Below are positions 8,971-17,531 of a DNA stretch of 64,000 nt, piece by piece. The DNA comes from Polyangiaceae bacterium (GTDB taxonomy: Bacteria > Myxococcota_A > Polyangia > Polyangiales > Polyangiaceae): assembly GCA_019637295.1 (NCBI GenBank), contig JAHBVX010000001.1, positions 471,501 through 535,500 of the forward strand. The letters are read 5' to 3'. The position numbers were made by a program, and so were the translations under genes. How positions within the stretch are numbered: position 1 is the first letter of the stretch; each line of letters opens with the position of its first letter. The notes beneath the pieces were generated by a model. The model had not been told where the DNA came from, did not search any database, and was given only the letters and a program-made list of their open reading frames with translations.

Positions 8971-9765
8971 CTACAGCGGCCAGACCGGGCGGGGCATGGG
9001 GTAGCCGGGGCGGGCGAGCAGGTAGCCCTGCCCGAAGTCCGCCCCCGCGTCTCGAACTGCCTTGAGTTCGTCGAGCGTCTCGATGCCCTCGCACACCACG
9101 CGAGCGCCGAGGTCCTTGCACAGCGCGGTGACTGATCTGACCAGGACTCGCTGTCGATGGCTCTTGTCCAGGTCCTTCACGAGCTCGCGATCGAGCTTCA
9201 CGATCGCAGGCTCCAGATCGAGCACGCGCTTGAGGTTGGAGTGCCCGGCTCCCAGGTCGTCCACCACCAGGTGCGCGGAGGTGCGCGTGCACACCTCCTT
9301 GAGCACCGAGCGACACAGATCGAAGTACTCGAACGCCGCGGACTCGGTGATCTCCAAGAACAGCTCCCCCTCGTGGAAGCTGAGGGGATCGTCGGGCCGC
9401 ACCAGCCAGCGCGAGCTGAGCTCCTCGGGGTGGATGTTCAGGAACAGCGGCATCCCGGCGGCCCGGGCGATGGCGACCTCCCGGATGGGTCTGCCGAGCC
9501 GCCCGCAGGCCCGCTCCTTCTCGGCCTGCGCGAAGAGCGCGACGGGGCTGGCGTACTCGGGCCAGCGGCAGCGCACCAGGGCCTCGGCCGCGAACAGCCG
9601 GCCGTCCCGCAGGTCCACGATGGGCTGCAGGACCACGTCCAGGTCGTCCGCGGTGATCAGCCGGGTGCTGCGGCCGGGGGCGGACGCCTCCGGGCTGGAC
9701 TCGTCCTCACGGTCCAGGTCATCGCTGGAGAAGGTCCAGCGCAAGCGTTTGTCGCGGCCCGACAC
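8971..9765 (-). CDS. Stand-alone EAL-domain cyclic-di-GMP phosphodiesterase
   Basis: A 264-residue protein that is almost entirely one EAL domain, which hydrolyses cyclic di-GMP to pGpG. The expected active-site residues are all present: E61 of EALVR, N110 (NIHP), E138 (EIT), D169/D170 (VDDLGAG), K190 (VKLD), E226 (CEGIE) and Q246 (GQGY). It should therefore be active. There is no GGDEF, PAS or membrane domain, only a charged 35-residue N-terminus. Translation starts at a GTG; the divergent GNAT gene begins 65 bp away. Confidence 0.9.
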   Translation of the reverse strand: MSGRDKRLRWTFSSDDLDREDESSPEASAPGRSTRLITADDLDVVLQPIVDLRDGRLFAAEALVRCRWPEYASPVALFAQAEKERACGRLGRPIREVAIARAAGMPLFLNIHPEELSSRWLVRPDDPLSFHEGELFLEITESAAFEYFDLCRSVLKEVCTRTSAHLVVDDLGAGHSNLKRVLDLEPAIVKLDRELVKDLDKSHRQRVLVRSVTALCKDLGARVVCEGIETLDELKAVRDAGADFGQGYLLARPGYPMPRPVWPL

Positions 9766-9829
9766 CCTATTACCTAAGCTGCCAAGACTAGCATGATTGG
9801 ACCCGGGGGTTGTGGCAGGATCGGCGGCG

Positions 9830-10453
9830 ATGGATTTCGCTCAGGATCCCGACTCCGATGAGGACGCCGAGCCATCACCCATTCTGCTGGCGGGTCCACG
9901 CTTGACCTTGCACCTGCCGCCACCCACAGACGCCGGCAAGGTGCTGGCGTACTTCTGGATGAATCGGGCGCACCTTGGCCCGTGGTCTCCACCGGCGCCG
10001 CCAGGCTACTACACCGAGGAGTTCTGGCGCTACCGCTTGGAGGAGAACCGGGACGAGTACCTGGAGGATCGGTCCGTGCGCTTCTTCGCGGTCCGGACCG
10101 GCGACCCGGACCGCATCGTGGGCAACGTGAGCTTGACCAACATCCGGCGTGGAGCCCTGCAGGCTGCAAATCTCGGCTATGGGCTGGCGGGCGACGTGGT
10201 CGGTCACGGCCTGATGACCGAAGCGCTCGGGCTCACCATAGCGTTCGCCTTCGGCCGGTTGTCGTTGCATCGGCTCGAGGCCAATCACATGCCCGACAAC
10301 GATCGCTCCAGCCGCCTGCTCGAGCGCCATGGTTTCGTGGTGGAGGGCTTCGCCAAGGACTACCTCTACATCGATGGCCGCTGGCGCGATCACGTGCTGA
10401 CGGCGCTCAGCAACCCGAGCCTCGAGAGTCCCGGCGTGCATCGCACCGGCTGA
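9830..10453 (+). CDS. RimJ/RimL-type GNAT N-acetyltransferase
   Basis: The 207-residue product matches the ribosomal-protein-Ala acetyltransferase branch of the GNAT fold: an N-terminal TPRL-like entry (GPRLTLHLP), the F-W-x-Y helix, IVGNVSLTNI, the strand LGYGLAGDVVGHGLMTEAL around the acetyl-CoA loop, and the C-terminal HRLEANHMPDNDRSSRLLE signature. It would transfer acetyl groups to the N-terminus of a ribosomal protein or another amine. The ATG at 9830 has AGGA 10 bases upstream. The 3' end overlaps the convergent metalloprotease gene by 47 bp. Confidence 0.85.
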   Translation: MDFAQDPDSDEDAEPSPILLAGPRLTLHLPPPTDAGKVLAYFWMNRAHLGPWSPPAPPGYYTEEFWRYRLEENRDEYLEDRSVRFFAVRTGDPDRIVGNVSLTNIRRGALQAANLGYGLAGDVVGHGLMTEALGLTIAFAFGRLSLHRLEANHMPDNDRSSRLLERHGFVVEGFAKDYLYIDGRWRDHVLTALSNPSLESPGVHRTG

Positions 10454-12716
10454 AGGTCCGTGCCCGGGAAGCGCGGCGCAAGCCCGCCAGCAGCAGAGCG
10501 ACGGTGAACCATGCGCCGGGAACTCGGGAGTGGGTCGGGTCGGCTGCAGCCAGCGCGCAGCCCCCGCGAGGCGTCAGCCCCGGATCCGAGGCCGAGCTGG
10601 TGCCGCCCGTCCCGCCGAAGGCTCCGCCAGTTCCACCCGTGCCCCCGAAGGAGGGTGGGGGAGCGGAGCTCTTGGTGGTCAGGGTCAGGCCCCGGTAGAA
10701 GCCATCGCGCTCGCCGCGGTTGACGATCATGACGAAGGCCGTCGTTGCGTCGTCGGGAACGGAGACCTCGGCTCGATACGAGCCCGCGAGCTTGGTGACC
10801 GGGGTGACCTCGGGCACGTTGCTCGTCTCCCCGGCGCCGTGCACGAACTCGATCGGGGTGTCCGCGAAGCGCACCAGCAGGGCGGGATTGTAGGGCGTGC
10901 TCTGTCCCCCGGAGTTCGACGGTCGGGGGACGTCCTCCCAGCTCACGTTCAGCAGCGTCGCGCCCGGCTTGAGCTCGTACTTCACCTGCAGCACGCCCGG
11001 CACATACGGAGCCAGCACGTGAGACGGGACGATGTCGCGCCCCGGTGCCGTCAGGATGAACCCGTAGGTCTCCGAGTGACCGTAGACCGGGCCTTGGTAG
11101 TCCCGCACCCGCGGGCACTGCGGCAAGACACCGCGCGCGAGAAGCTCGGCCTGCAGCGATGCCTCCACGCCGGGGCCGAGCGGCGACGCCGACACGGCTG
11201 CCAGCAGCAACTCCGAGAACTCGTCGAACCCGAGGTCTCCGGTGGGCGCGAGCATCATCGCGTCCAGCACCGCCGCGTCGAACGGCATGCGGTCCGCCTC
11301 GGGCAGGGACTGACGCGTCTTCCACAGCGCACCCGAGAACAACGTGGAGTCGATGTGGACCTCCCCGGAAATGGAGCCGGGGCAGGCGTCCTCGTTGTCC
11401 AGCGTTCGGATCTTCGCCTCACCCGAAGACGCGCCGATGTTCTTCCCGGCGTATTCGCCCACGTTGGGATCCCCCGTGACCGCGCTAGACAGGTAGTCTG
11501 CCAGTCCCTCGTTCATGGCGCCGGGGGAGGGCAGCGCCCCGTGGGCGTCCAGGTGCCAGTAGGGCACGAGCCCCGCCGTGTCGTTCACGACCGCGTGACC
11601 GAGCTCGTGCATCACGACGTCTCCGTCATAGGCGAAGTCGGTCACCTGCCCTTGTCCGAACCAGAGCCCGAGGCCCGGCGAGCCCCAGGCCTTCCCGAAC
11701 GGGCTCTGAGGAGCGAAGAAGGCGTTGTTGTAGGGTTCGAGGGGCAGGCTCGTGTTCTGCATCAAGCCGTAGTCGCCCGACGCGAAGCCGGTGGCCATGC
11801 GCAGGTTCACCACCGCCGTGACGGGGCCGCCGCTCAGGCTCGGCAGGCCAAGCGCCTCGAGGTAGAGCTGCGCGCGAGACAGGTGGTGAAACGCGGCGAC
11901 CTCCGCGTAGCTGTCCTCGGCCTCGGTGTCCCCCTCGAACAGATGAGGGAAGTCCCCGTTGGCATCGGCTTCGGCCCGAGGCTCGAGGTCACACACTCGA
12001 AACTTGAACTGTCCTTGGGAGAGGCTGCCTTGGTCGATGCAGTTGTGCACGACGAACGCGTCGTTTGCGAGCGTCGTCGCGCCCGGAGCCAGGGATTCGA
12101 AGAACACGGGCTCCGGGACGGGGGTGACCACCGGGTTCTGCAGGTGCACGGTCGCCATGCGGTCGAAGCTCACGGCATTGACGTTGATGAGGACACTGCC
12201 CGTCACCGCGTCGATCAAGACCAACGGCGCGTAGGGGACGTTGTTCACTACCGGGCGATAGTGGACGAACACGCGCCGGGCGCGTGAGCCCACCGGTAGC
12301 CACGCGGGGAACGAGCGACTCGCGTCGAAGCGCACACCCGCGGCGCGCTCGGCCCGCTCGGCAGCTTGCCGGGGAGTCACGCTGGCAAGAGAGTCGTCGA
12401 ACTGCTCGACGAGGCGGGTAGCCCCTATCGTCAAGCGCCCGTTCGCTCCGACCAGTCCGCGCACGCCGCGACCGAGCACCGGAAGTCCGTCTCGCTGCTG
12501 CGTGAAGCGCAACAGCTTCCGACCTCCCGCCAGCGCAGTCGACGGCTGCTGGACGACGGAGGCGCGCAGCGCCGGCTGCACCCGAGAAAGCAGCGCGTCC
12601 CGAGCCGGCAGGGCCGAGCCGGGCGCTCGGATCACCTGGAGGCTCGGCGCCGCCTGCGCCAGCGACGAGCTGCAGAGCAGTGCGGTCAGGGTCGCGGGGA
12701 TTAGGGCTCGATTCAT
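10407..12716 (-). CDS. Secreted zinc metalloprotease (thermolysin/fungalysin-like) with MYXO-CTERM-like end
   Basis: The 769-residue protein has a signal peptide ending at AQA (about residue 21), an N-terminal propeptide of the FTP/PepSY kind, and a catalytic domain with H370-E371-x-x-H374 (VVMHELGHAVV) and a probable third zinc ligand E403 (NEGLADYLSS). The long HExxH-to-Glu spacing fits the M4/M36 group. After a C-terminal beta region and a GGTGG linker comes a sorting-signal-like end: Gly-Gly-Cys, a hydrophobic stretch (AWFTVALLLAGL) and RR, then about 20 extra polar residues including two Cys. The ATG at 12716 (GGGAG upstream) was preferred over a GTG at 12737. It probably degrades prey or envelope proteins (inference). 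Confidence 0.85.
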   Translation of the reverse strand: MNRALIPATLTALLCSSSLAQAAPSLQVIRAPGSALPARDALLSRVQPALRASVVQQPSTALAGGRKLLRFTQQRDGLPVLGRGVRGLVGANGRLTIGATRLVEQFDDSLASVTPRQAAERAERAAGVRFDASRSFPAWLPVGSRARRVFVHYRPVVNNVPYAPLVLIDAVTGSVLINVNAVSFDRMATVHLQNPVVTPVPEPVFFESLAPGATTLANDAFVVHNCIDQGSLSQGQFKFRVCDLEPRAEADANGDFPHLFEGDTEAEDSYAEVAAFHHLSRAQLYLEALGLPSLSGGPVTAVVNLRMATGFASGDYGLMQNTSLPLEPYNNAFFAPQSPFGKAWGSPGLGLWFGQGQVTDFAYDGDVVMHELGHAVVNDTAGLVPYWHLDAHGALPSPGAMNEGLADYLSSAVTGDPNVGEYAGKNIGASSGEAKIRTLDNEDACPGSISGEVHIDSTLFSGALWKTRQSLPEADRMPFDAAVLDAMMLAPTGDLGFDEFSELLLAAVSASPLGPGVEASLQAELLARGVLPQCPRVRDYQGPVYGHSETYGFILTAPGRDIVPSHVLAPYVPGVLQVKYELKPGATLLNVSWEDVPRPSNSGGQSTPYNPALLVRFADTPIEFVHGAGETSNVPEVTPVTKLAGSYRAEVSVPDDATTAFVMIVNRGERDGFYRGLTLTTKSSAPPPSFGGTGGTGGAFGGTGGTSSASDPGLTPRGGCALAAADPTHSRVPGAWFTVALLLAGLRRASRARTFSRCDARRDSRGSGC

Positions 12717-12927
12717 GGCGGGCTCCCGGGCAGGCACGGAGTTTTCGCTTGGAAACGCCCGCTGGCAACCAGTCGCGGATTTTTTTGGAACTTCATGCCC
12801 GCCGAGCCTGTCGATTCACCCAGTTCGGGACGACACGCTGCGGGCACCACCAGTGCCCGGGCGGCCTTCAGGTGAGGCGCCGACCGCGTGGCGGACCCGA
12901 GACCCAGCGACTTTTAGGAGAAATCTC
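12717..12927. promoter_or_regulatory. Divergent promoter region with a leader hairpin
   Basis: This 211-bp gap separates the divergent metalloprotease and AgmX-like genes and must carry both promoters; I see no clean consensus pair. It contains a T-run (12781-12787) and a 7-bp hairpin CGGGCAC/GTGCCCG at 12841-12859 with a five-base loop, in the presumed leader of the plus-strand gene. The Shine-Dalgarno TTAGGAG lies at 12914-12920, eight bases before the ATG at 12928. Confidence 0.4.
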
Positions 12928-14436
12928 ATGGCACAGCTCCGTATCGATCCGTCCTTCTTCGCCCCTCCCTCCGACGCGAACCCGTTTCGCCGCCCCCTCA
13001 GCGCCGTGCTGGCGCCCGTGGAGGGAGAAGAGGCGACGTTCGCCATGGTTCAGGTCGGCCCCGCCGTCGACCCCTCCGAGTGCGAGCGTGCCGACCGGAG
13101 CGAAGTGGAGATCACGATCCGTTGGGGCAGCAACGTGCTGGGCGTCGCTCACGTGCCGATGGCCCGCGGCTATCGCATCGGCGAAGAGCACGCTGACTTC
13201 GTCGTGCCGGCCAGCGTGCTCGGCGGCATCAACTTCGAGCTGGTGCAGGGTGGCGAGCCCGCCACTCTGTGCGTGCCGCCGGGAGCCACCGTGCGTCGGG
13301 CGGGTCAGCTCGTGGACGCCAGCACGCTCTCCCTCGACTCGGGCGCTTGCTACGACGTGCGGCTCGGTGAGCTGTCGATTCGAGTGGCAGCGGTGGCGGC
13401 GGGCAAGGAGACGGCGCGTAAGCTCGTCGCGACCAGTGAAGCGGCTTCCATGTTCTCTTTCGGACTGACGGCCCTCGCCGCCGGCGCGCTGATGACGACG
13501 CTGGCCATGTTCGTTCCCCCGCTCGGGCTCACCGAGGACGACAGCGCGAGCCAGGAGCGCATCTACGCCATCCAGCAGTACCTCGACTCCGCCGCGGAGC
13601 GTGAGCGCGAGCGCAAGGATCCCACGCCGGTCGAGGAGCACGCCCAGGGCGGCTCGGAGGCGGCTGCAGCGGGAGCCAAGGGCGAGTCGGGCGCGCTGGG
13701 CAAGGTCGGCGCGCCCCGCACGAACCGCCGCGCGGCGACGGCTGGCCCCAAGGACACCACCGATCCCCACCTGGCTCGCGAGCAAGCCATGCGTGAAGCG
13801 AGGAGCTTCGGCATGATCGGCCTGCTCAATGACGGTGGCGGCAGCATGGCCCAGACGGCGCCCTGGGGTCGCGACACCTCCTTGGGCACCGACGACCTCG
13901 ACGCGATCGGCAACATGTGGGGCGACGACCTGGGCGAGAGCGGCGGCTCTGGAGGTCTCGCGCTCTCGGGCATCGGCTCCGGCGGCGGCCTGCGCGGCGA
14001 CAGCATCGGCCTTGGCTCCATCGGGACCTGCGGCTCGACCTTCTGCGGCGGGCTCGAGCACGGGTTCGGTTCATCGACGGCGCGCCCGGGCGGCACCCAC
14101 AAGCCCGTCGCGCCGACCATGCGCCCCGGCGTGACCGATGTGAGCGGCTCGCTGCCCGGAGACGTCATCCAGCGCATCGTGCGCCAGAACTACGGTCGCT
14201 TTCGCATGTGTTACGAGAACGGCCTGCGCGGCAACCCGAACCTCGCCGGTCGCGTCGCGGTCCGCTTCGTGATCTCCCGGGACGGCGCGGTCAGCCACGC
14301 CACCAACGCGGGCAGCGACTTGCCCGACAGCTCGGTGGTCGGCTGCGTGGTCAGCGCGTACTACGGGCTGTCCTTCCCCGCTCCCCAGGACGGGATCGTG
14401 ACGGTCAACTACCCGATCCAGTTCTCGCCGGGATGA
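12928..14436 (+). CDS. AgmX/PglI-like protein with TonB-like C-terminal domain
   Basis: A 502-residue protein: an N-terminal FHA-like/beta-rich part (residues 1-165), one membrane span (about 175-195), a charged Ala/Glu linker, a Gly-rich low-complexity stretch (about 300-385) and a C-terminal domain (about 412-502) with VIQRIVRQNYGRFRMCYE, GRVAVRFVI and a conserved Cys (GCVVSAYYGLSFP). That last domain is the AgmX/PglI C-terminal domain of Myxococcota, a TonB-like fold thought to bridge the periplasm in gliding-motility and related machines. The start is fixed by a strong TTAGGAG. No other glt/agl motility gene is in the window, so the machine it serves is unknown. Confidence 0.8.
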   Translation: MAQLRIDPSFFAPPSDANPFRRPLSAVLAPVEGEEATFAMVQVGPAVDPSECERADRSEVEITIRWGSNVLGVAHVPMARGYRIGEEHADFVVPASVLGGINFELVQGGEPATLCVPPGATVRRAGQLVDASTLSLDSGACYDVRLGELSIRVAAVAAGKETARKLVATSEAASMFSFGLTALAAGALMTTLAMFVPPLGLTEDDSASQERIYAIQQYLDSAAERERERKDPTPVEEHAQGGSEAAAAGAKGESGALGKVGAPRTNRRAATAGPKDTTDPHLAREQAMREARSFGMIGLLNDGGGSMAQTAPWGRDTSLGTDDLDAIGNMWGDDLGESGGSGGLALSGIGSGGGLRGDSIGLGSIGTCGSTFCGGLEHGFGSSTARPGGTHKPVAPTMRPGVTDVSGSLPGDVIQRIVRQNYGRFRMCYENGLRGNPNLAGRVAVRFVISRDGAVSHATNAGSDLPDSSVVGCVVSAYYGLSFPAPQDGIVTVNYPIQFSPG

Positions 14437-14458
14437 GTCGGGTCGTGAGGGGGGACAG

Positions 14459-14491
14459 AGACCGCGACACGGGAGAGCCGTGTCGCGGTCT
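14459..14491. terminator. Bidirectional hairpin terminator
   Basis: A perfect 14-bp stem, AGACCGCGACACGG with CCGTGTCGCGGTCT, encloses a GAGAG loop. It sits in the 73-bp gap between the convergent AgmX-like gene (stop at 14436) and lipoprotein gene (stop at 14510), so it can end transcripts from both sides. The plus-side tail is CTTCGTGCGTT rather than a clean T-run, so efficiency is uncertain. Confidence 0.7.
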
Positions 14492-14509
14492 TCGTGCGTT
14501 CCCCCGCCC

Positions 14510-15118
14510 TCACTCGGCGCGGTACACGAGCTTCCCCTTGGCGGGGTCGTTCATCACGAGGGTCTTCTCGTCCGGCGCCTCGAGGGTGATGGCCTCCGGC
14601 AGCTTCTTCATCGGCTTCTTGCCGAGGTCCTTGCCCTGCGGGGTCAGCTTGATGGAGGCCTCGGCCTCCTCGGCGATCTCGAACTTGACCTTGTTCAGCA
14701 GCACTTCCTTGCCGCTGGCCTCGCTGAACGCGACCCACCACCAGGACTCGTCGTCGCCCTTGTCGAAACGGATGCCGTCCTTGGCGGCCAGCTCCTCGGC
14801 GCTCTTGACGCACGCGGCGCTCTTCTCTTCGTCGCCCTTTGCCTTCTTCTCGCACTCCGCCTTCTTGGCTTGTGCCGGATCCGACTCGGCCAGCACGTAG
14901 CGGAACGTCGTCCCCGCCGTGATCATCTCCTTCGCCGTCTTGCGCGGGGGCGGCGGCGGCGGCTCCTCTTCCTTCGGCTCCTCCTTCTGAACGACGGGCT
15001 CCGGCTCCGGGATGTCCGCGGGCGTCTCCGCTGGAGGCGGTGAGCCACCGCAGGCTGCAAGCCCGAGCGCGACGAAGCCGATGAGGCCGAGACGAAGGGA
15101 ACGACGGCTGAGAATCAT
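14510..15118 (-). CDS. Hypothetical lipoprotein with Glu/Pro-rich linker
   Basis: A 202-residue lipoprotein: signal peptide with lipobox LAAC (Cys23), a linker of Pro and Glu (residues about 27-60, with a run of six Pro), and a C-terminal globular part of about 140 residues rich in Lys/Glu with paired Cys and a WWW stretch. No family recognised. The ATG at 15118 is preceded by AGGAG with suitable spacing; a longer upstream reading was rejected. It diverges from the next lipoprotein gene. Confidence 0.8.
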   Translation of the reverse strand: MILSRRSLRLGLIGFVALGLAACGGSPPPAETPADIPEPEPVVQKEEPKEEEPPPPPPRKTAKEMITAGTTFRYVLAESDPAQAKKAECEKKAKGDEEKSAACVKSAEELAAKDGIRFDKGDDESWWWVAFSEASGKEVLLNKVKFEIAEEAEASIKLTPQGKDLGKKPMKKLPEAITLEAPDEKTLVMNDPAKGKLVYRAE

Positions 15119-15248
15119 GATGTGAACTCCTGGAAGGATCGTGGGCCCGCACGGGCGCGCCCCGGCGAGAAGATGCCTTCGAGTCGCTGGAATCAGCAAG
15201 GGGCAAACGAGCGACTGACTCCGGCGCGGCGTTGCGGTAACGGGCCCC

Positions 15249-17519
15249 ATGGCTCGTGAGCGACTGCTGCCATGGCTATTCGGGGTGATCCTGGCGGGTT
15301 GCGGGGCCACCCCCCCAGCGCCGCCCAAGGCAGCGACGGCCACCCAGCGCGCCAGCCCTGATTCGAGCGACGGCGCGCGGTCGCGGCTCAGTCGGCTGCT
15401 GCGGGAGTTGCCGCCGGCGGCCCCCGCGACCGACGCGATACCCCAGCCCGAGCGCGCGGCGCTGCAGACCTGGCTCGCCTCACTCGGGGATGAGGCTCGA
15501 GCCGAGCTCCGCACCCCGGCGGTCGCGCTGCAGCGGCCGCTCGCTCATCTCCTGGCCGGTGGCACGGCGCCGGCAGCGCTCTATCTGCTGGCCACGACGT
15601 CGTTCGCGGCCGACGAGCTGATGGGCGCCACCGCCAAACCCGCGCCCAGCGCCGAGGTTGTCACCGCGGTGCGCGAGATCGCCGTGCGCGCCGCCACGCA
15701 GTACCTGCGAGAGCGCGCGCCCGAGGTCGGGTCGTCGCAGGCCTCGGCGGATCTGAGTCGCTCCGTCGAGCGGGCGGCGCGCACCCTCGACCGCACCGAC
15801 CTGCGCTTGCTCGCACGGCAGCTCGTGGTCGAGCTCGAGCCCAAGCCGGAGAACTGGCTCGACGTCGCGCGAGCAGCGGCGTGGTCGCTCGACGATCGAC
15901 TCGCGGCGAGAGCTCTGAAAGAGAGTGGAGACGACCCCGCCCTGGCCGCGGAGCGCAGCACCGTGCAGCAGCTCATCGCCGAGGTCGCTACCGCGCGCGC
16001 ACCAATCGACGGCAGCGGCGACAAGGCGGGCTCAATCCGAGCCGCGGGCGCGCTGCTTCACCTGGGTCAGTTCGCGCGGGCGCGGGAGCGTCTCGCGCCC
16101 TTCGCTGGCCAGGCGGATGGGGACCTCGCCCTGGCCGCCACGTGGTCCCTGATCGAGCTCGAAGGCTCCATTTGCCCGGCGTTCCCCCCGGGCGTGGGCA
16201 ACGAGCTGTTGTGCGCCGCCACCTGGTTCAGCGACCGACGGGTGCAGCAGGCTCAGCAGCGGCTAGCCAAGGCGTGGGCAGGGGGACAGGGTCGCTCCGA
16301 GGCTGCCGTCGAGACCTACCTCGGCCTCGCTCACATCGTGCCGTGGACCTTCTCGCTCGGTGTACCGTCGCTCGCGGAGGCGACCGCGCGGGCGGCGGAC
16401 TTCCGCGCTCGCCTCGACGCGCTCTCGAAGGCATCGAGCGAGGCGGCTCGCGCGTCCGAGCGACTCCAGGGCGTGGTGTTGTTCGTCGACGTGCTGGGCG
16501 CCGCGTTCGACGCGACGCTGAAGCGCAAACCCAACAGCCGCGTCGTGATTGACGAGGCCACCCAGCGCACTCTGATCGCACGCGCGGAGAAGTTGCTCGC
16601 GTCGCAGCCGAGCGAGCCTCTCGCGCACTCGGCGGTCCTCGCCGTCGCGGCGTCGCTGGCTCAAGAGCGGGACATGAGCGCGCTCGTCGACCGTCTGCCG
16701 CCCATGGGACCTGGACATCGGGAGCGAACGCGGCAGGTGCTTCGCTTGTGGTTCGGCTTGGCCGAGGGGCAAGGCGAGCGAGTGACGGACGCGAAGAACA
16801 AGCTGGCGGGAGTACTGCCGGACGAAGCGCAGGAGCCGCTCGAGCGAGCGCGCATCGTGCTGCTGCTGGCGGAGGGCGAGGTCGCGTCGGCGCCGACCGA
16901 GCGCAATGTCGCGCTGCTGCAGCACGCCGCGCGCACGTTGCTCGAGGGCCCTGCCCCCATCGACCTCAAGCTGCGTGCCGCGCTCGACTTCGCCGGGTTG
17001 CTCGCGCGCGGAGACGACTTGGACAAAGCGAAGGAGCTCATGACCCAGGTGGTGGGCACCTTCGGCCCGCAGCCGCCCGGGAGTCGAGAGGCCGATCTGA
17101 TGCTGCTCTGTCGCATCACGTTGGTCTCGTTGCTGGCGCGCACCAGCGGGGCTGAGGAGCGCAAGGAGTACCAGCAGAAGCTGGCCTCGGTCCTGGATGG
17201 CGTGGGCGACATCCCAGCGACGGTGCGCCTCTACCATACCCTCGCGTCCAAGGAGCTCGTCGCTTGGGTCGAGAGTGAACGCTGCGGCAGGACCGCGGCC
17301 TGCAAGGCGCGCGCGGCACAGAAGCACGAGGTATTGGCGCGGGAGATCGAGCTCGCCCTCGGGGCTCAGTCGAGCAAGCTGTTGCTGCGAGGTGCGCTCC
17401 CCGCCGGCACGCTGAACCTGGCCTTCAACTTTTCCGCGCAGGCGGGGCTCGACCCGGTGGTTCGCCTGGAGCCGCGCCTTCTGGCCATCGAGATCCCGTC
17501 GGTCGTTCGTCGCCGCTGA
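15249..17519 (+). CDS. Large helical-repeat lipoprotein of unknown function
   Basis: The 756-residue product begins with a signal peptide and lipobox LAGC (Cys18), then a Pro/Ala/Ser linker and about 650 residues of Ala/Leu/Arg-rich helices resembling an alpha-solenoid (TPR-like) without clear TPR consensus. The last 60 residues look beta-like. It would be a periplasmic or outer-membrane-attached scaffold. Its stop codon lies only 12 bp from that of the convergent valS, with no visible terminator between them. Confidence 0.75.
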   Translation: MARERLLPWLFGVILAGCGATPPAPPKAATATQRASPDSSDGARSRLSRLLRELPPAAPATDAIPQPERAALQTWLASLGDEARAELRTPAVALQRPLAHLLAGGTAPAALYLLATTSFAADELMGATAKPAPSAEVVTAVREIAVRAATQYLRERAPEVGSSQASADLSRSVERAARTLDRTDLRLLARQLVVELEPKPENWLDVARAAAWSLDDRLAARALKESGDDPALAAERSTVQQLIAEVATARAPIDGSGDKAGSIRAAGALLHLGQFARARERLAPFAGQADGDLALAATWSLIELEGSICPAFPPGVGNELLCAATWFSDRRVQQAQQRLAKAWAGGQGRSEAAVETYLGLAHIVPWTFSLGVPSLAEATARAADFRARLDALSKASSEAARASERLQGVVLFVDVLGAAFDATLKRKPNSRVVIDEATQRTLIARAEKLLASQPSEPLAHSAVLAVAASLAQERDMSALVDRLPPMGPGHRERTRQVLRLWFGLAEGQGERVTDAKNKLAGVLPDEAQEPLERARIVLLLAEGEVASAPTERNVALLQHAARTLLEGPAPIDLKLRAALDFAGLLARGDDLDKAKELMTQVVGTFGPQPPGSREADLMLLCRITLVSLLARTSGAEERKEYQQKLASVLDGVGDIPATVRLYHTLASKELVAWVESERCGRTAACKARAAQKHEVLAREIELALGAQSSKLLLRGALPAGTLNLAFNFSAQAGLDPVVRLEPRLLAIEIPSVVRRR

Positions 17520-17531
17520 CGCTCACCGTCC

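Noticed and set aside
10530-12287. 585-residue plus-strand frame opposite the metalloprotease
   Set aside because: No motif or signal peptide, composition of a shadow frame, while the opposite strand encodes HExxH protease motifs.
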